This document shows positions 15,727 through 23,761 of a DNA stretch of 35,528 nucleotides, one piece after another (position 1 is the first letter of the stretch; every line of letters starts with the position of its first letter). The stretch covers positions 1-35,528 of the forward strand of contig DASSZD010000141.1 of assembly GCA_035702985.1 (NCBI GenBank). The letters run 5' to 3'. A program made the position numbers and the translations under genes. The stretch is from JAKAXG01 sp035702985 (lineage in GTDB: Bacteria > Actinomycetota > Acidimicrobiia > Acidimicrobiales > Palsa-688). The notes beneath the pieces were generated by a model, which saw only the letters and a list, made by a program, of their open reading frames with translations, was not told the DNA's origin and made no database searches.

Positions 15727-18507
15727 ATGCCCAAACCGCTAGTCATCGTCGAGTCGCCGGCCAAGGCCCGCACCATCGCCCGCTTCCTGGGCTCCGACTA
15801 CGACGTCGAGTCCTCCATCGGGCACATCCGGGACCTGCCCCGCAACGCCGCGGACGTCCCGGCCGCCTACAAGTCCGAGCCGTGGTCCCGGCTCGGGGTG
15901 GACGTCGAGAACGACTTCAAACCGCTGTACGTGGTCAACCGGGACAAGCGGGACCAGGTCCGCAAGCTCAAGGACATGGTCAAGAGCGCCAGCGAGCTGT
16001 ATCTGGCCACCGACGAGGACCGCGAGGGGGAGTCCATCGCCTGGCACCTGCTCGAGGTGCTGGCCCCCAGGATCCCGGTCAAGCGGATGGTGTTCCACGA
16101 GATCACCCGTCCGGCCATCGAGCGGGCCGTGCGGGAGTGGCGGGACCTGGACCGCCGCCTGGTCGACGCCCAGGAGACCCGGCGCATCCTGGACCGGCTG
16201 TACGGCTACGAGGTCAGCCCGGTCCTGTGGAAGAAGGTCATGCCGTCGCTGTCGGCGGGGCGGGTGCAGTCGGTGGCCACCCGGCTGCTGGTGGAGCGGG
16301 AGCGGGCCCGCATGCGCTTCACCGCCGCCTCCTACTGGGACCTGGCCGGCCGCTTCGCCAAGGGCGGCGACGGCTTCGGGGCGTCCCTGGTGGAGCTCGA
16401 CGGCAAGCGGCTGGCCACCGGTCGGGACTTCGACGAGAACGGCCGGCTGACCCGGGCCGACGCCGTCCTGCTCGACGAGGCGGGCGCCGGGGCCCTGGCC
16501 GGCCGGCTGGAGAGCGCCGACTTCGCGGTGCGCTCGGTGGAGGAGAAGCCGTGGCGGCGCACCCCGCACGCCCCTTTCATGACCTCCACCCTGCAGCAGG
16601 AGGCCGGCCGCAAGCTGCGCTTCTCGGCGGCCCGCACCATGCGGGTGGCCCAGGACCTGTACGAGTCCGGCTACATCACCTACATGCGTACCGACTCCAC
16701 CACCCTGTCGGAGGAGGCGCTGCAGGCGGCCCGCAGCCAGGCCCGGGCCCTCTACGGGGACCAGTACGTGCCGGCCTCGCCCCGCCGCTACGACAAGAAG
16801 GTGAAGAACGCCCAGGAGGCCCACGAGGCCATCCGCCCGGCCGGCGACACCTTCCGCACCCCGGAGGAGACCCGCCTGCAGGGCGACCAGCGCCGGCTGT
16901 ACGAGCTGGTGTGGATGCGCACGGTGGCTTCCCAGATGGCCGACGCCGCGGGCCAGAGCGTCCAGGTCCGCCTGGGCGCCACCTCCAGCGCCGGTGAGGA
17001 CGCCGAGTTCGCCACCTCCGGGCGGGTCATCACCTTCCCGGGGTTCCTGCGGGCCTACGTGGAGGGCTCCGACGATCCCGACGCCGAGCTGGAGGACCGC
17101 GAGGTCCGCCTGCCCCGCCTGGCCGAGGGCGACGCCCTGTCGGTGCTGGCGCTGGGGGCGGAGGCGCACAGCACCTCCCCGCCGGCCCGCTACACCGAGG
17201 CGTCGCTGGTCAAGGCCCTGGAGGACATGGGGGTGGGCCGGCCGTCCACCTACGCGTCCATCCTCGACACCGTCCAGGCCCGCGGCTACGTCTGGAAAAA
17301 GGGCTCCGCCCTGGTCCCCTCGTGGACCGCCTTCGCGGTCATCGGCCTGCTGGAGCGGCACTTCGGGGAGCTGGTCGATTACAACTTCACCGCTTCAATG
17401 GAGGAGGACCTGGACGGCATAGCCAACGGCGAGCGCGACGCGGTGCCGTGGCTGACCCGGTTCTATTTCGGCGACAGCCAGAACGGGGCGGCCCGGCCCG
17501 GGCTCAAGACCATGGTCTCGGAGCACCTGGCCGAGATCGACGCCCGGGAGATCAACTCCATCCCCATCGGCGGCCCGGGGTCGGGGATCGTGGTGAGGGT
17601 GGGGCGCTACGGGCCGTACGTTCAGCGGACCTCGGAGTCGGGAGAGGCCGACGGGCGGGCGTCGCTGCCGGAGGACCTGGCCCCCGACGAGTTGACGGTG
17701 GAGAAGGCCGTCGAGCTGCTGGAGGCCGGCTCGTCCGACCGGGAGCTGGGTGCCGACCCCTCGTCGGGCCTGCCGGTGGTGGTCAAGGCCGGCCGGTACG
17801 GGCCGTACGTGCAGGTCGGCACGGCCGAGGACCTGGCCGAAACGGGGGAGAAGCCCCGCACGGCCTCGCTGTTCCGGACCATGGACCCCGCCTCGGTGAC
17901 CCTGGCCGACGCGCTGCGCCTGCTGGAGCTGCCCCGCACGGTCGGGGTGGACCCGGCCGACGGGGAGGAGATCGTGGCCACCAACGGCCGGTACGGGCCG
18001 TACCTGAAGAAGGGCAGCGACTCCCGCTCCCTCGAGGGCGAGGACCAGCTGTTCACAGTCACCCTGGACCAGGCGCTGGCCCTGTTCGCCCAGCCCAAGA
18101 GCCGCCGGGGCCGGGGGGCGGCCGCCGCCCCGCTCAAGGAACTCGGACCCGACCCGGTGTCGGGGGCCCCCATCCTGTTGAGGGAGGGCCGGTTCGGGCC
18201 GTACGTGACCGACGGGACGACCAACGCGTCGCTGCGCAAGGGCGACACCGTGGACGCCATCACCCCCGAGCGGGCCGCCGAGCTGCTGGCCGACCGGCGG
18301 GCCGCCCCGCCTCGGGCCGGCCGGGCCAAGAAGGCCGCCGGTACTGCGAAGAAGGCGGCGGGCCGGGCCACCAAGGCCGGGGGCTCTGCCAAGAAGGCCG
18401 CCGGTTCTGTGCGGAAGACCGCCGGCACGACGAAGAAGGCGGCCGGCGCTCAGAAGAAGGCGACGGGGGCGGCGAAGAAGGCGGTCAAGCGGAAGGCCGC
18501 CGACTGA
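15727..18507 (+). CDS. topA: DNA topoisomerase I (type IA)
   Basis: A 926-residue enzyme that relaxes negatively supercoiled DNA by transient single-strand cleavage. The N-terminal TOPRIM domain shows IVESPAKARTIARFLG (Glu9) and LATDEDREGESIAWHL (Asp96, Asp98). The active-site Tyr is Tyr319 (GYITYMRTDST). From about residue 600 the C-terminus contains four TopoI C-terminal repeats recognisable by RYGPYV/RFGPYV cores; tetra-cysteine zinc fingers of the E. coli type are absent, as in other actinobacteria. The last 60 residues are a Lys/Ala/Gly-rich tail (KKAAG-type repeats); such lysine repeats in Streptomyces TopA raise processivity. ATG 15727 begins the conserved KPLVIVESPAK. An AT-rich patch (15702-15718) just before it may hold the -10. 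Confidence 0.97.
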   Translation: MPKPLVIVESPAKARTIARFLGSDYDVESSIGHIRDLPRNAADVPAAYKSEPWSRLGVDVENDFKPLYVVNRDKRDQVRKLKDMVKSASELYLATDEDREGESIAWHLLEVLAPRIPVKRMVFHEITRPAIERAVREWRDLDRRLVDAQETRRILDRLYGYEVSPVLWKKVMPSLSAGRVQSVATRLLVERERARMRFTAASYWDLAGRFAKGGDGFGASLVELDGKRLATGRDFDENGRLTRADAVLLDEAGAGALAGRLESADFAVRSVEEKPWRRTPHAPFMTSTLQQEAGRKLRFSAARTMRVAQDLYESGYITYMRTDSTTLSEEALQAARSQARALYGDQYVPASPRRYDKKVKNAQEAHEAIRPAGDTFRTPEETRLQGDQRRLYELVWMRTVASQMADAAGQSVQVRLGATSSAGEDAEFATSGRVITFPGFLRAYVEGSDDPDAELEDREVRLPRLAEGDALSVLALGAEAHSTSPPARYTEASLVKALEDMGVGRPSTYASILDTVQARGYVWKKGSALVPSWTAFAVIGLLERHFGELVDYNFTASMEEDLDGIANGERDAVPWLTRFYFGDSQNGAARPGLKTMVSEHLAEIDAREINSIPIGGPGSGIVVRVGRYGPYVQRTSESGEADGRASLPEDLAPDELTVEKAVELLEAGSSDRELGADPSSGLPVVVKAGRYGPYVQVGTAEDLAETGEKPRTASLFRTMDPASVTLADALRLLELPRTVGVDPADGEEIVATNGRYGPYLKKGSDSRSLEGEDQLFTVTLDQALALFAQPKSRRGRGAAAAPLKELGPDPVSGAPILLREGRFGPYVTDGTTNASLRKGDTVDAITPERAAELLADRRAAPPRAGRAKKAAGTAKKAAGRATKAGGSAKKAAGSVRKTAGTTKKAAGAQKKATGAAKKAVKRKAAD

Positions 18508-18512
18508 GATCT

Positions 18513-19118
18513 GTGCGCCGGGGCCGGTTCATCGTCCTGGAGGGCGGCGAGGCCAGCGGCAAGTCCACCCAGGCCGAACTACTCGCCACATCGATCGGCG
18601 CACTGCTGACCCGGGAGCCGGGCGGCACGGCCGCCGGCGAACACATCCGGGCCCTCCTGCTGGACCCCTCGCTGCCGGTCATCGTCCCCCGGGCCGAGGC
18701 CCTGCTGATGATGGCCGCCCGGGCCCAGCACGTGGACCAGGTCATAGAGCCGGCGCTGGCGGCCGGCCGCCACGTGGTGTGCGACCGGTTCAGCGGCAGC
18801 ACCGTCGCCTACCAGGGCTACGGCCGGGGGCTGGCACCGGAGGAGCTGGCCTCGTTGTCGGCGTGGGCGTCGGCCGGGCTGGAACCCGACCTGGTCGTCC
18901 TGCTCACCGTTCCCCCCGACGTGGCCCGCCACCGGCGGGCCTCGCGGGGCGGGGTGGACAAGATCGAATCGGAGGTCGCGGCGTTCCACTCCCGTATCGA
19001 CGCCGGCTTCGCCGCCCTGGCCTCCGCCCAGCCGGACCGCTGGCGGGTGGTGGACGGCTCGGGCAGCGTGGAGGCGGTGGCGGCCCGGGTGACCGCAGCG
19101 GTCGCTTCGCTGCTGTAG
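18513..19118 (+). CDS. tmk: Thymidylate kinase (dTMP kinase)
   Basis: A 201-residue P-loop kinase that phosphorylates dTMP to dTDP. The P-loop is GGEASGKST (11-19), followed by TREPGGT (about 33-39), the DRF motif (CDRFSGSTVAYQGYGRGL) and the dTMP-binding region. Typical family length. The GTG at 18513 is 5 bp after the topA stop, so the genes are probably co-transcribed, and the first conserved strand (FIVLEGGE) begins at residue 6. In many actinobacteria holB follows directly; here a foreign-looking gene intervenes. Confidence 0.95.
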   Translation: MRRGRFIVLEGGEASGKSTQAELLATSIGALLTREPGGTAAGEHIRALLLDPSLPVIVPRAEALLMMAARAQHVDQVIEPALAAGRHVVCDRFSGSTVAYQGYGRGLAPEELASLSAWASAGLEPDLVVLLTVPPDVARHRRASRGGVDKIESEVAAFHSRIDAGFAALASAQPDRWRVVDGSGSVEAVAARVTAAVASLL

Positions 19119-19120
19119 GT

Positions 19121-19162
19121 CGCTCGCCGCTCGCCGCTCGCCGCTCGCCGCTCGCCGCTCGC
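19121..19162 (+). repeat. Six perfect tandem copies of a 7-bp unit (CGCTCGC)
   Basis: Six uninterrupted copies of CGCTCGC start 3 bp after the tmk stop. It is a simple-sequence repeat that is likely to be length-variable. It marks the left boundary of the compositional break between tmk and the DUF559 gene. Confidence 0.85.
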
Positions 19163-19194
19163 CGAACCCGTCGGGCGGGTCTGCCCTCTCGTTC

Positions 19195-19294
19195 TGTGAG
19201 CGGTTTTTCTAACTGTGAGCCGAAATCGCATGTCAAACTCTGAAACAGCTCAAGGTTGAAAAATGGGCTCACACATGACATCATGAAATATTAT
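19195..19294. promoter_or_regulatory. AT-rich leader with TGTGAGC repeats upstream of the DUF559 gene
   Basis: This stretch is markedly AT-richer than everything around it. TGTGAGC occurs at 19195-19201, TGTGAGCC at 19214-19221 and its inverse GGCTCACA at 19266-19273. A -10-like TATTAT sits at 19289-19294, overlapping the ATG at 19293, and TTGAAA lies at 19256-19261. It looks like a promoter/operator region, perhaps bound by the gene's own N-terminal winged helix (inference). Confidence 0.45.
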
Positions 19295-20225
19295 GAAACC
19301 CAATGTGAGGCGCCAGGTGAACCTGCGCTTCCGCCGGCAGTACGGCGTCATGAGCCGCCCGGAGCTGCGGGCCATCGGCGTGACGCCCTCCATGGAGGCG
19401 GCCAGGGTGAGGTCGGGGGAATGGGAGAGGCCGACGCCGAGAGTGGTGCGCCTGGCCGGCTCGCCGGCGTCGCCGCACCAGGACCTGATGATCGCAGTGC
19501 TGGAGTCCGGGCCGCTGGCGGTGGCCTCCCACCAATCGGCGGCGTGGCTGTGGGACCTGGTCCGGCCCCCCGATCGCCACGCCGTCTCCATCGGGTATAG
19601 AGGGCACGGCCGCCCCGGCCCTTTCGTAGTGCACCGCCTCCGCGGACCGGCTCCGAGCATCAGCTTCCACGGACCCATCCCGAGCACCAACCCCCTCCGG
19701 ACCCTGGTGGACCTGGCCGGCGAGAGTGACCGCGACCAGCTCGACGACGCCATCGACCGGGCCGTGGCCCGCCGGCTGGTGACCGTCGAGGGGCTGAAGG
19801 CCGAACTCGGGCGGGTCGGCCGGAACGGCCGCAAGGGGGCTGGCGCCATGCGCGCCGCCCTGCGCCGGCGGTCCCTCCTGGCAGGGCCGTCCCCCAGCGT
19901 GCTGGAGAGCCGTTACCTGCGCCTGATGAAGCAGGGGGGTCTCGAGCCCATGGCCGTGGAGGTCGAGGCCGGCCCGGATGGCGAGTACCGCATCGACAGC
20001 CTCTTGGATCCGCTGGTGGCGGTCGAGGTGGACGGCCACATCCATCACAGCACCCCGGAGCAGAAGGCCTACGACGAGCATCGACGGGGCCAGATCCGCC
20101 TGAGCGGGGTCTTCCTGCTCGTCTACGACTGGGTCGCCATCACCCGGGACGGCCGGAGGGTGCTAGCCGAATGCCACCAGGCCCTGGCCCGCTACGGCTC
20201 GGGGGGCAGAAGGCTGGCAGACTGA
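19293..20225 (+). CDS. AbiEi-like winged-helix plus DUF559 (Vsr-like) endonuclease-fold protein
   Basis: A 310-residue protein. The N-terminus (about 10-55, FRRQYGVMSRPELRAIGV ... VVRLAGSP) matches the winged-helix domain found in AbiEi-type antitoxins and many actinobacterial DUF559 proteins. The C-terminal domain (about 215-305) is the PD-(D/E)XK-like DUF559 fold with YRIDSLLD (Asp235) and VAVEVDGHIHH (Glu245, Asp247), then a DEHRRGQIRLSGVFLLVYDW end. Single-gene members of this family are common in actinobacteria and their function is unknown; a nuclease or a DNA-binding role is possible. No AbiEii toxin gene is adjacent. The start at 19293 lies directly on the -10-like TATTAT, so a downstream start or a leaderless message is possible. 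It splits the usual tmk-holB pair. Confidence 0.88.
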   Translation: MKPNVRRQVNLRFRRQYGVMSRPELRAIGVTPSMEAARVRSGEWERPTPRVVRLAGSPASPHQDLMIAVLESGPLAVASHQSAAWLWDLVRPPDRHAVSIGYRGHGRPGPFVVHRLRGPAPSISFHGPIPSTNPLRTLVDLAGESDRDQLDDAIDRAVARRLVTVEGLKAELGRVGRNGRKGAGAMRAALRRRSLLAGPSPSVLESRYLRLMKQGGLEPMAVEVEAGPDGEYRIDSLLDPLVAVEVDGHIHHSTPEQKAYDEHRRGQIRLSGVFLLVYDWVAITRDGRRVLAECHQALARYGSGGRRLAD

Positions 20226-20232
20226 CTGGGCC

Positions 20233-21369
20233 ATGACCGTTGAAGCCGCGCCGGCGAGAGATCTCTACGACGATGTGGCCGGCCAGGACCGGGCGGTGGC
20301 CCTGTTGCGTTCGGCGGCCCTCCGGCCGGTACACGCCTACCTGTTCGTCGGTCCCAGTGGGACGGGGAAGCGTATGGCGGCCGTGGGCTTCGCCGCCGCC
20401 CTGCTGTGCCCGCAGCGCGGCGAGCATGCCGACGGCCTCGACGACAGCTGCCGGCGGGTGCTGGACGGACTGCACCCAGATGTGGTGTCGGTGGAGCGGG
20501 AAGGGGCGTCGATCGGTATCAACGCCGCTCGGGAGGTCACCCGCACCGCTTACATGAGCCCGGTGGAAGGGGGCCGGAAGGTGGTCATCCTCCATGACTT
20601 CCACCTGGTGCGGGACTCCGGTCCGGCCCTGCTGAAGACCATCGAGGAGCCGCCTCCCACCACTGTCTTCGTGATCCTGGCCGAGTTCCTGCCGCCGGAG
20701 CTGGTGACCATCGCCAGCCGGTGCGTGCGGGTGGATTTCTCCCCGTTGAAGCCCGAGGCGGTGGTCGGGGCGCTGGTGGCGGACGGAGCCGATCCGGCCC
20801 GGGCCCGCCAGCTGGCCGAGGCGGCCGGAGGCCGGCTGGACCGGGCCCGGCTGCTGGCGGCCGATCCTGAGTTCGAGACCCGCCGCCGGGCCTGGCACGA
20901 TGTGCCCTCCCGCTTGGACGGCACGGGAGCGGCCGCTGCAATGGTGGCCGACGAGCTGGTCGCCTTTCTCGATTCCAGCGTCGCACCGCTCAAGCAACGG
21001 CAGGCCCGGGAACTGCAGGATCTGACCGACCGCAACGCCCGGGCGGCCGAGGTGTCGGGCAGCCGGGGGGCCAAGAGCCGGGGGAGGGCCGCCAAGTCGG
21101 CACTCAGCGTCGGCGTCGCAGCCATGGAGGAGCGTCACCGCCGGGAGGTTCGCCGGCAGCGCACCGACGAGCTGCGGGCCGGGCTGGCCTCCCTGGCGTC
21201 GGCCTACCGGGAGCGGCTGGCCGCCGCGCCGGACGCCCGCCGCCGGGCCGACGCCATTGAAGCGGTGCGCCAGGTCGACCTCACGTCCAAGAGCCTCATG
21301 TACAACCCCGGCGAACTCCTGGCCCTACAGGCGCTGATGTCCCGGCTGGGCCGCCTGCCGAGCAGCTAA
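20233..21369 (+). CDS. holB: DNA polymerase III delta' subunit
   Basis: A 378-residue clamp-loader ATPase-fold protein. The Walker A-like GPSGTGKR is at residues 40-47, the central region has YMSPVEGGRKVVILHDFHLV and LLKTIEEPPPTTVFVIL, and the sensor motif is IASRCVRVDF. Residues 255-378 form the C-terminal helical collar. The Cys4 zinc module of delta'/gamma subunits is reduced to CPQRGEHADGLDDSC, so only two of the four expected cysteines remain. It acts in loading the beta clamp. It follows the DUF559 gene by 7 bp, lacks a clear Shine-Dalgarno sequence, and would normally belong to the topA-tmk-holB cluster. Confidence 0.93.
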   Translation: MTVEAAPARDLYDDVAGQDRAVALLRSAALRPVHAYLFVGPSGTGKRMAAVGFAAALLCPQRGEHADGLDDSCRRVLDGLHPDVVSVEREGASIGINAAREVTRTAYMSPVEGGRKVVILHDFHLVRDSGPALLKTIEEPPPTTVFVILAEFLPPELVTIASRCVRVDFSPLKPEAVVGALVADGADPARARQLAEAAGGRLDRARLLAADPEFETRRRAWHDVPSRLDGTGAAAAMVADELVAFLDSSVAPLKQRQARELQDLTDRNARAAEVSGSRGAKSRGRAAKSALSVGVAAMEERHRREVRRQRTDELRAGLASLASAYRERLAAAPDARRRADAIEAVRQVDLTSKSLMYNPGELLALQALMSRLGRLPSS

Positions 21370-21387
21370 CAGCCAGCCACCCGGTCA

Positions 21388-21416
21388 GCCGCCGCCGGCC
21401 CCCGGCTGTCGGCGGC
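21388..21416. terminator. Hairpin between convergent holB and LysE-family gene
   Basis: Arms GCCGCCG (21388-21394) and CGGCGGC (21410-21416) enclose a second small CCGG/CCGG stem. The location 19 bp after the holB stop between convergent genes fits a bidirectional terminator; there is no T-tract. Confidence 0.4.
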
Positions 21417-21433
21417 AACCCGACAGCAATCCA

Positions 21434-21491
21434 GTCAGCGGCCACCCCGGCGGTCAGCGGCCACCTGACAGGCATCCGGTCAGCGGCCACC
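21434..21491. repeat. Three direct copies of GTCAGCGGCCACC
   Basis: Exact 13-bp copies lie at 21434-21446, 21453-21465 and 21479-21491, with degenerate relatives on both sides (for example GTCAGCC near 21384 and 21504). They fill the space between the convergent holB and LysE-family genes. The spacing is irregular (19 and 26 bp) and too short for CRISPR. Confidence 0.7.
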
Positions 21492-21535
21492 CGGCAGTCA
21501 GCCGTCAGCCAGCGGACACCACCAAGCCAGCCGGT

Positions 21536-22153
21536 TCAGCCCTCGGCGGCCAGCCGGATGCCGAAGCCGATCAGCACCAGCCCGGTGGCCCGGTTCAGCC
21601 GGCGCCGGAACTTGTCGGTGGACAACCAGGAGGTGAGGCGGTGGACGAAGACCAGCATCAGGGCGAAGTACAGCGCGGTCTCGGCCACGAAGATCAGGCC
21701 CAGTCCCACCGTCACCGCCGCCACCGGGGCGTGCCTGGGAATGAACGCCGGGAAGAAGGTGATGAAGAACACTCCCACCTTCGGGTTGAGCAGGTCGGTC
21801 ATGAACCCGGCCCGGAACCCCCGGCCGACGACCGAGTGGGACCGGACGGCCGTTTCGACCGGCTGTCCGACCACCCGGCTGCGGAGCGCCTGGATCCCTA
21901 TCCACAGCAGGTACGTCGCGCCTACCAGCCTCAGGATCAGGTAGCCGTCCTGCGAGGCGCGCAGGACCGCGGTCAGACCCAGCGCCGCCGCCGACATCCA
22001 CACCATCAACCCGGTCAGCACCCCCAGGCTGGTGAGAGCGGCCTGCCTGCGCCCGCCGACCACCACGTTGCGCAGCACCACCAACGTGTCCGGACCGGGG
22101 ATGAGGACGATCAGGGCAGCAGCCAGGGAGAAGGCCACCAGATCGGTGATCAC
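21536..22153 (-). CDS. LysE/RhtB-family exporter
   Basis: A 205-residue integral membrane protein with about six TM helices. The family hallmark is the N-terminal VLIPGPDTLVVLRNVVVGGRRQA, followed by a glycine-rich second helix and LLNPKVGVFFITFFPAFI in the middle. LysE/RhtB proteins export amino acids or their derivatives (lysine, homoserine, threonine, leucine); the substrate cannot be told. The GTG at 22153 was chosen because a strong GAGGGGG Shine-Dalgarno sequence lies 6-9 nt upstream and the first helix begins at once; a much longer upstream extension would be Gly/Arg-rich repeat sequence. It lies 168 bp downstream of the flotillin-like gene on the same strand. Confidence 0.93.
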   Translation of the reverse strand: MITDLVAFSLAAALIVLIPGPDTLVVLRNVVVGGRRQAALTSLGVLTGLMVWMSAAALGLTAVLRASQDGYLILRLVGATYLLWIGIQALRSRVVGQPVETAVRSHSVVGRGFRAGFMTDLLNPKVGVFFITFFPAFIPRHAPVAAVTVGLGLIFVAETALYFALMLVFVHRLTSWLSTDKFRRRLNRATGLVLIGFGIRLAAEG

Positions 22154-22232
22154 CGGGTCGCCCCCTCGGCGCAGCGCGGCTCGCTCATGACCTGAGAGTA
22201 GGCGGCCCTGGATGACTCCGGCCCATATTTGT

Positions 22233-22277
22233 CGCCCGATGCGCCCGATGCGCCCGACGCGCCCGACGCGCCCGGCG
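22233..22277. repeat. Five tandem copies of a 9-bp unit (CGCCCGAYG)
   Basis: Copies read CGCCCGATG twice, CGCCCGACG twice and CGCCCGGCG once. The array lies in the 168-bp spacer between the flotillin-like stop and the LysE-family start and is not part of either gene. Confidence 0.8.
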
Positions 22278-22321
22278 CCCGGCCCGCAGATGCGGCCCCG
22301 TCCGGGCGCCGGCAACGGCGC

Positions 22322-23500
22322 CTACCGGCCGTCGGGCAGCGCCCCGTTGGCGGCCGCCGGCGCCAGGTCGGCCGCTTCGGCGGCTTGGGTAGGTTCGCCG
22401 GCTTCGACGAGCCCGGCCGGGCCGGTCCCCATGCCATCCTGGACCAGCTTCAGGAGCTGACCGGCCTGGCCGGCCAGCCCGGCGACCAGCTGGCCCATGC
22501 CGTCCGCCCCGTTGAGCACCGTCACATTGGCGTTGGCCAGCTCGGCGGCCGCAGCGGCGATGATCTCGGGCATCCGCTCCACGAGCATCCGTTGCAGCAC
22601 GATCCCCTGGCCGGTGGCCGTGGCCTCGGCCTGCAGACGGGTGCGGCTCGACTCGGCCTCGGCCAGGGTCCGGATCCGGTAGGCCTCCGCCTCGGCGGGC
22701 TTCTGGACGGTGGCGATCAGTTCCTTCTCCTTCAACTCGGCGTTGCTCACCGCCAGCTCGGCCTGGGCCTGCAGCACCGCCTTCTGGGATTCGGCGGTGG
22801 TCAGGGGCCCGGCCGCGGCGGCCTCCGCCTGGGCCCGGTCCACCTCGGCCTTGTATCCGGCCCGGGTGATCGAGGTCTGGCGCTCGTACTCGGCCTGGGC
22901 CCGCAGGGACTCCTGCCGGGCCTGGGCGGCGGCCTGCTCGGCCTGGGCCTGGGCGATCTGGGCGTCGCGCTGGACGGCGGCCTGGTGGGGGGCGGCCAGG
23001 GCGGCGATGTAACCGGATCCCCGGTCGTCTATCGACTGGATCTGCAGTGAGTCGACCACCAGTCCGATCTTCTCCATCTCCGGCTTGGAGGCGTCGAGCA
23101 CCTCCTCGGCCAGCCGCTGGCGTTCCCGGATGATCTCCTCGACGGTCATGGAGCCGATTATCGAACGCAGGTGCCCGGCGAAGATCCGGCCGGTCAGGAT
23201 GGACATCCGATCCTGGTCCTCGAGGAAACGGCGGGCGGCGTTGGCGATGCTCTCGTGGTCGTCCCCCACCTTGAAGGCGATCACCGCCCGGCACTGCAGG
23301 GCGATGCCCTGCTTGGTCACGCACTCCTCGGCCACCTCGGATTCCTGCATGGCCAGCGTCAGGGTGGTCACCCTGGACCGGATGGGCATCACATACGCCC
23401 CGTGGCCGGTCACGATGCGGAACGGTAGGTCATCCCCCCTGGCCTTCTTCCCGCTTACCAGAAGCGCCTCGTCAGGGGCCGGTACGTGCCATCCGAACAT
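22322..23500 (-). CDS. Flotillin-like SPFH/band-7 protein
   Basis: A 392-residue protein. The SPFH (band 7) domain covers about residues 5-180 (HVPAPDEALLVSGKKA, RVTTLTLAMQESEV, VTKQGIALQCRAVIAFKVGDD), and a long Ala/Glu/Gln-rich coiled coil follows (about 190-320). A helical tail has VTVLNGADGMGQLVAGLAGQ. Flotillins form large cages on membrane microdomains. This one has no N-terminal hydrophobic segment, so membrane contact may be peripheral or via partners. AGGAGG lies 8 nt before ATG 23500, which decides the start over a GTG three codons upstream. The NfeD-like gene lies 48 bp upstream on the same strand, the usual pairing. Confidence 0.93.
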   Translation of the reverse strand: MFGWHVPAPDEALLVSGKKARGDDLPFRIVTGHGAYVMPIRSRVTTLTLAMQESEVAEECVTKQGIALQCRAVIAFKVGDDHESIANAARRFLEDQDRMSILTGRIFAGHLRSIIGSMTVEEIIRERQRLAEEVLDASKPEMEKIGLVVDSLQIQSIDDRGSGYIAALAAPHQAAVQRDAQIAQAQAEQAAAQARQESLRAQAEYERQTSITRAGYKAEVDRAQAEAAAAGPLTTAESQKAVLQAQAELAVSNAELKEKELIATVQKPAEAEAYRIRTLAEAESSRTRLQAEATATGQGIVLQRMLVERMPEIIAAAAAELANANVTVLNGADGMGQLVAGLAGQAGQLLKLVQDGMGTGPAGLVEAGEPTQAAEAADLAPAAANGALPDGR

Positions 23501-23548
23501 CCTCGCCACCTCCTAAATGGATGGCCCCATCCTCGCGCTCGACGTCAG

Positions 23549-23755
23549 CTATGTGACGAACGGGATCACCTCGACGGTTCGAGCCGAGCGCCGGCCGATC
23601 ACCAGTACCTCGGTTCCTTTTTCCAGATCCGAGTCCGACACCGCCATGTAGACCTCGGTGCCGCCGCGGATGTGGATGACCACCTCGCCCGGCCGTTCCG
23701 GCCGGATGGGGTGGGTGACGGTGCCGAGCTTCCCGACCACGGCGTCGTCTGCCAT
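23549..23755 (-). CDS. Small NfeD-like OB-fold protein
   Basis: A 68-residue protein consisting of only an NfeD-type soluble beta-barrel: GKLGTVTHPIRPERPGEV, IHIRGGTEVYMAVSD, then KGTEVLVIGRRSARTVEVIPF. NfeD domains form the gene partner of flotillin/SPFH proteins throughout bacteria; this one lacks the TM helices and the ClpP-like protease part of longer NfeD proteins. The stop lies 48 bp before the flotillin-like start, so they form an operon. The ATG is preceded by TAGGTT at a distance of 6 nt and has no Shine-Dalgarno sequence, so it may be leaderless. Confidence 0.85.
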   Translation of the reverse strand: MADDAVVGKLGTVTHPIRPERPGEVVIHIRGGTEVYMAVSDSDLEKGTEVLVIGRRSARTVEVIPFVT

Positions 23756-23761
23756 GAAGGC

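Noticed and set aside
19121..19162. CRISPR array
   Set aside because: Unit of 7 bp without spacers; it is a simple tandem repeat.
19293..20225. Complete AbiE toxin-antitoxin pair
   Set aside because: No AbiEii nucleotidyltransferase toxin lies adjacent; the C-terminal half is a DUF559 domain rather than the AbiEi effector part.
21434..21491. CRISPR array or att site
   Set aside because: Only three 13-bp copies with irregular spacing, no integrase or cas gene nearby.
22154..22315. 54-residue N-terminal extension of the LysE-family protein
   Set aside because: It is Gly/Arg-rich translation of the 9-bp repeat; a strong Shine-Dalgarno sequence precedes GTG 22153.
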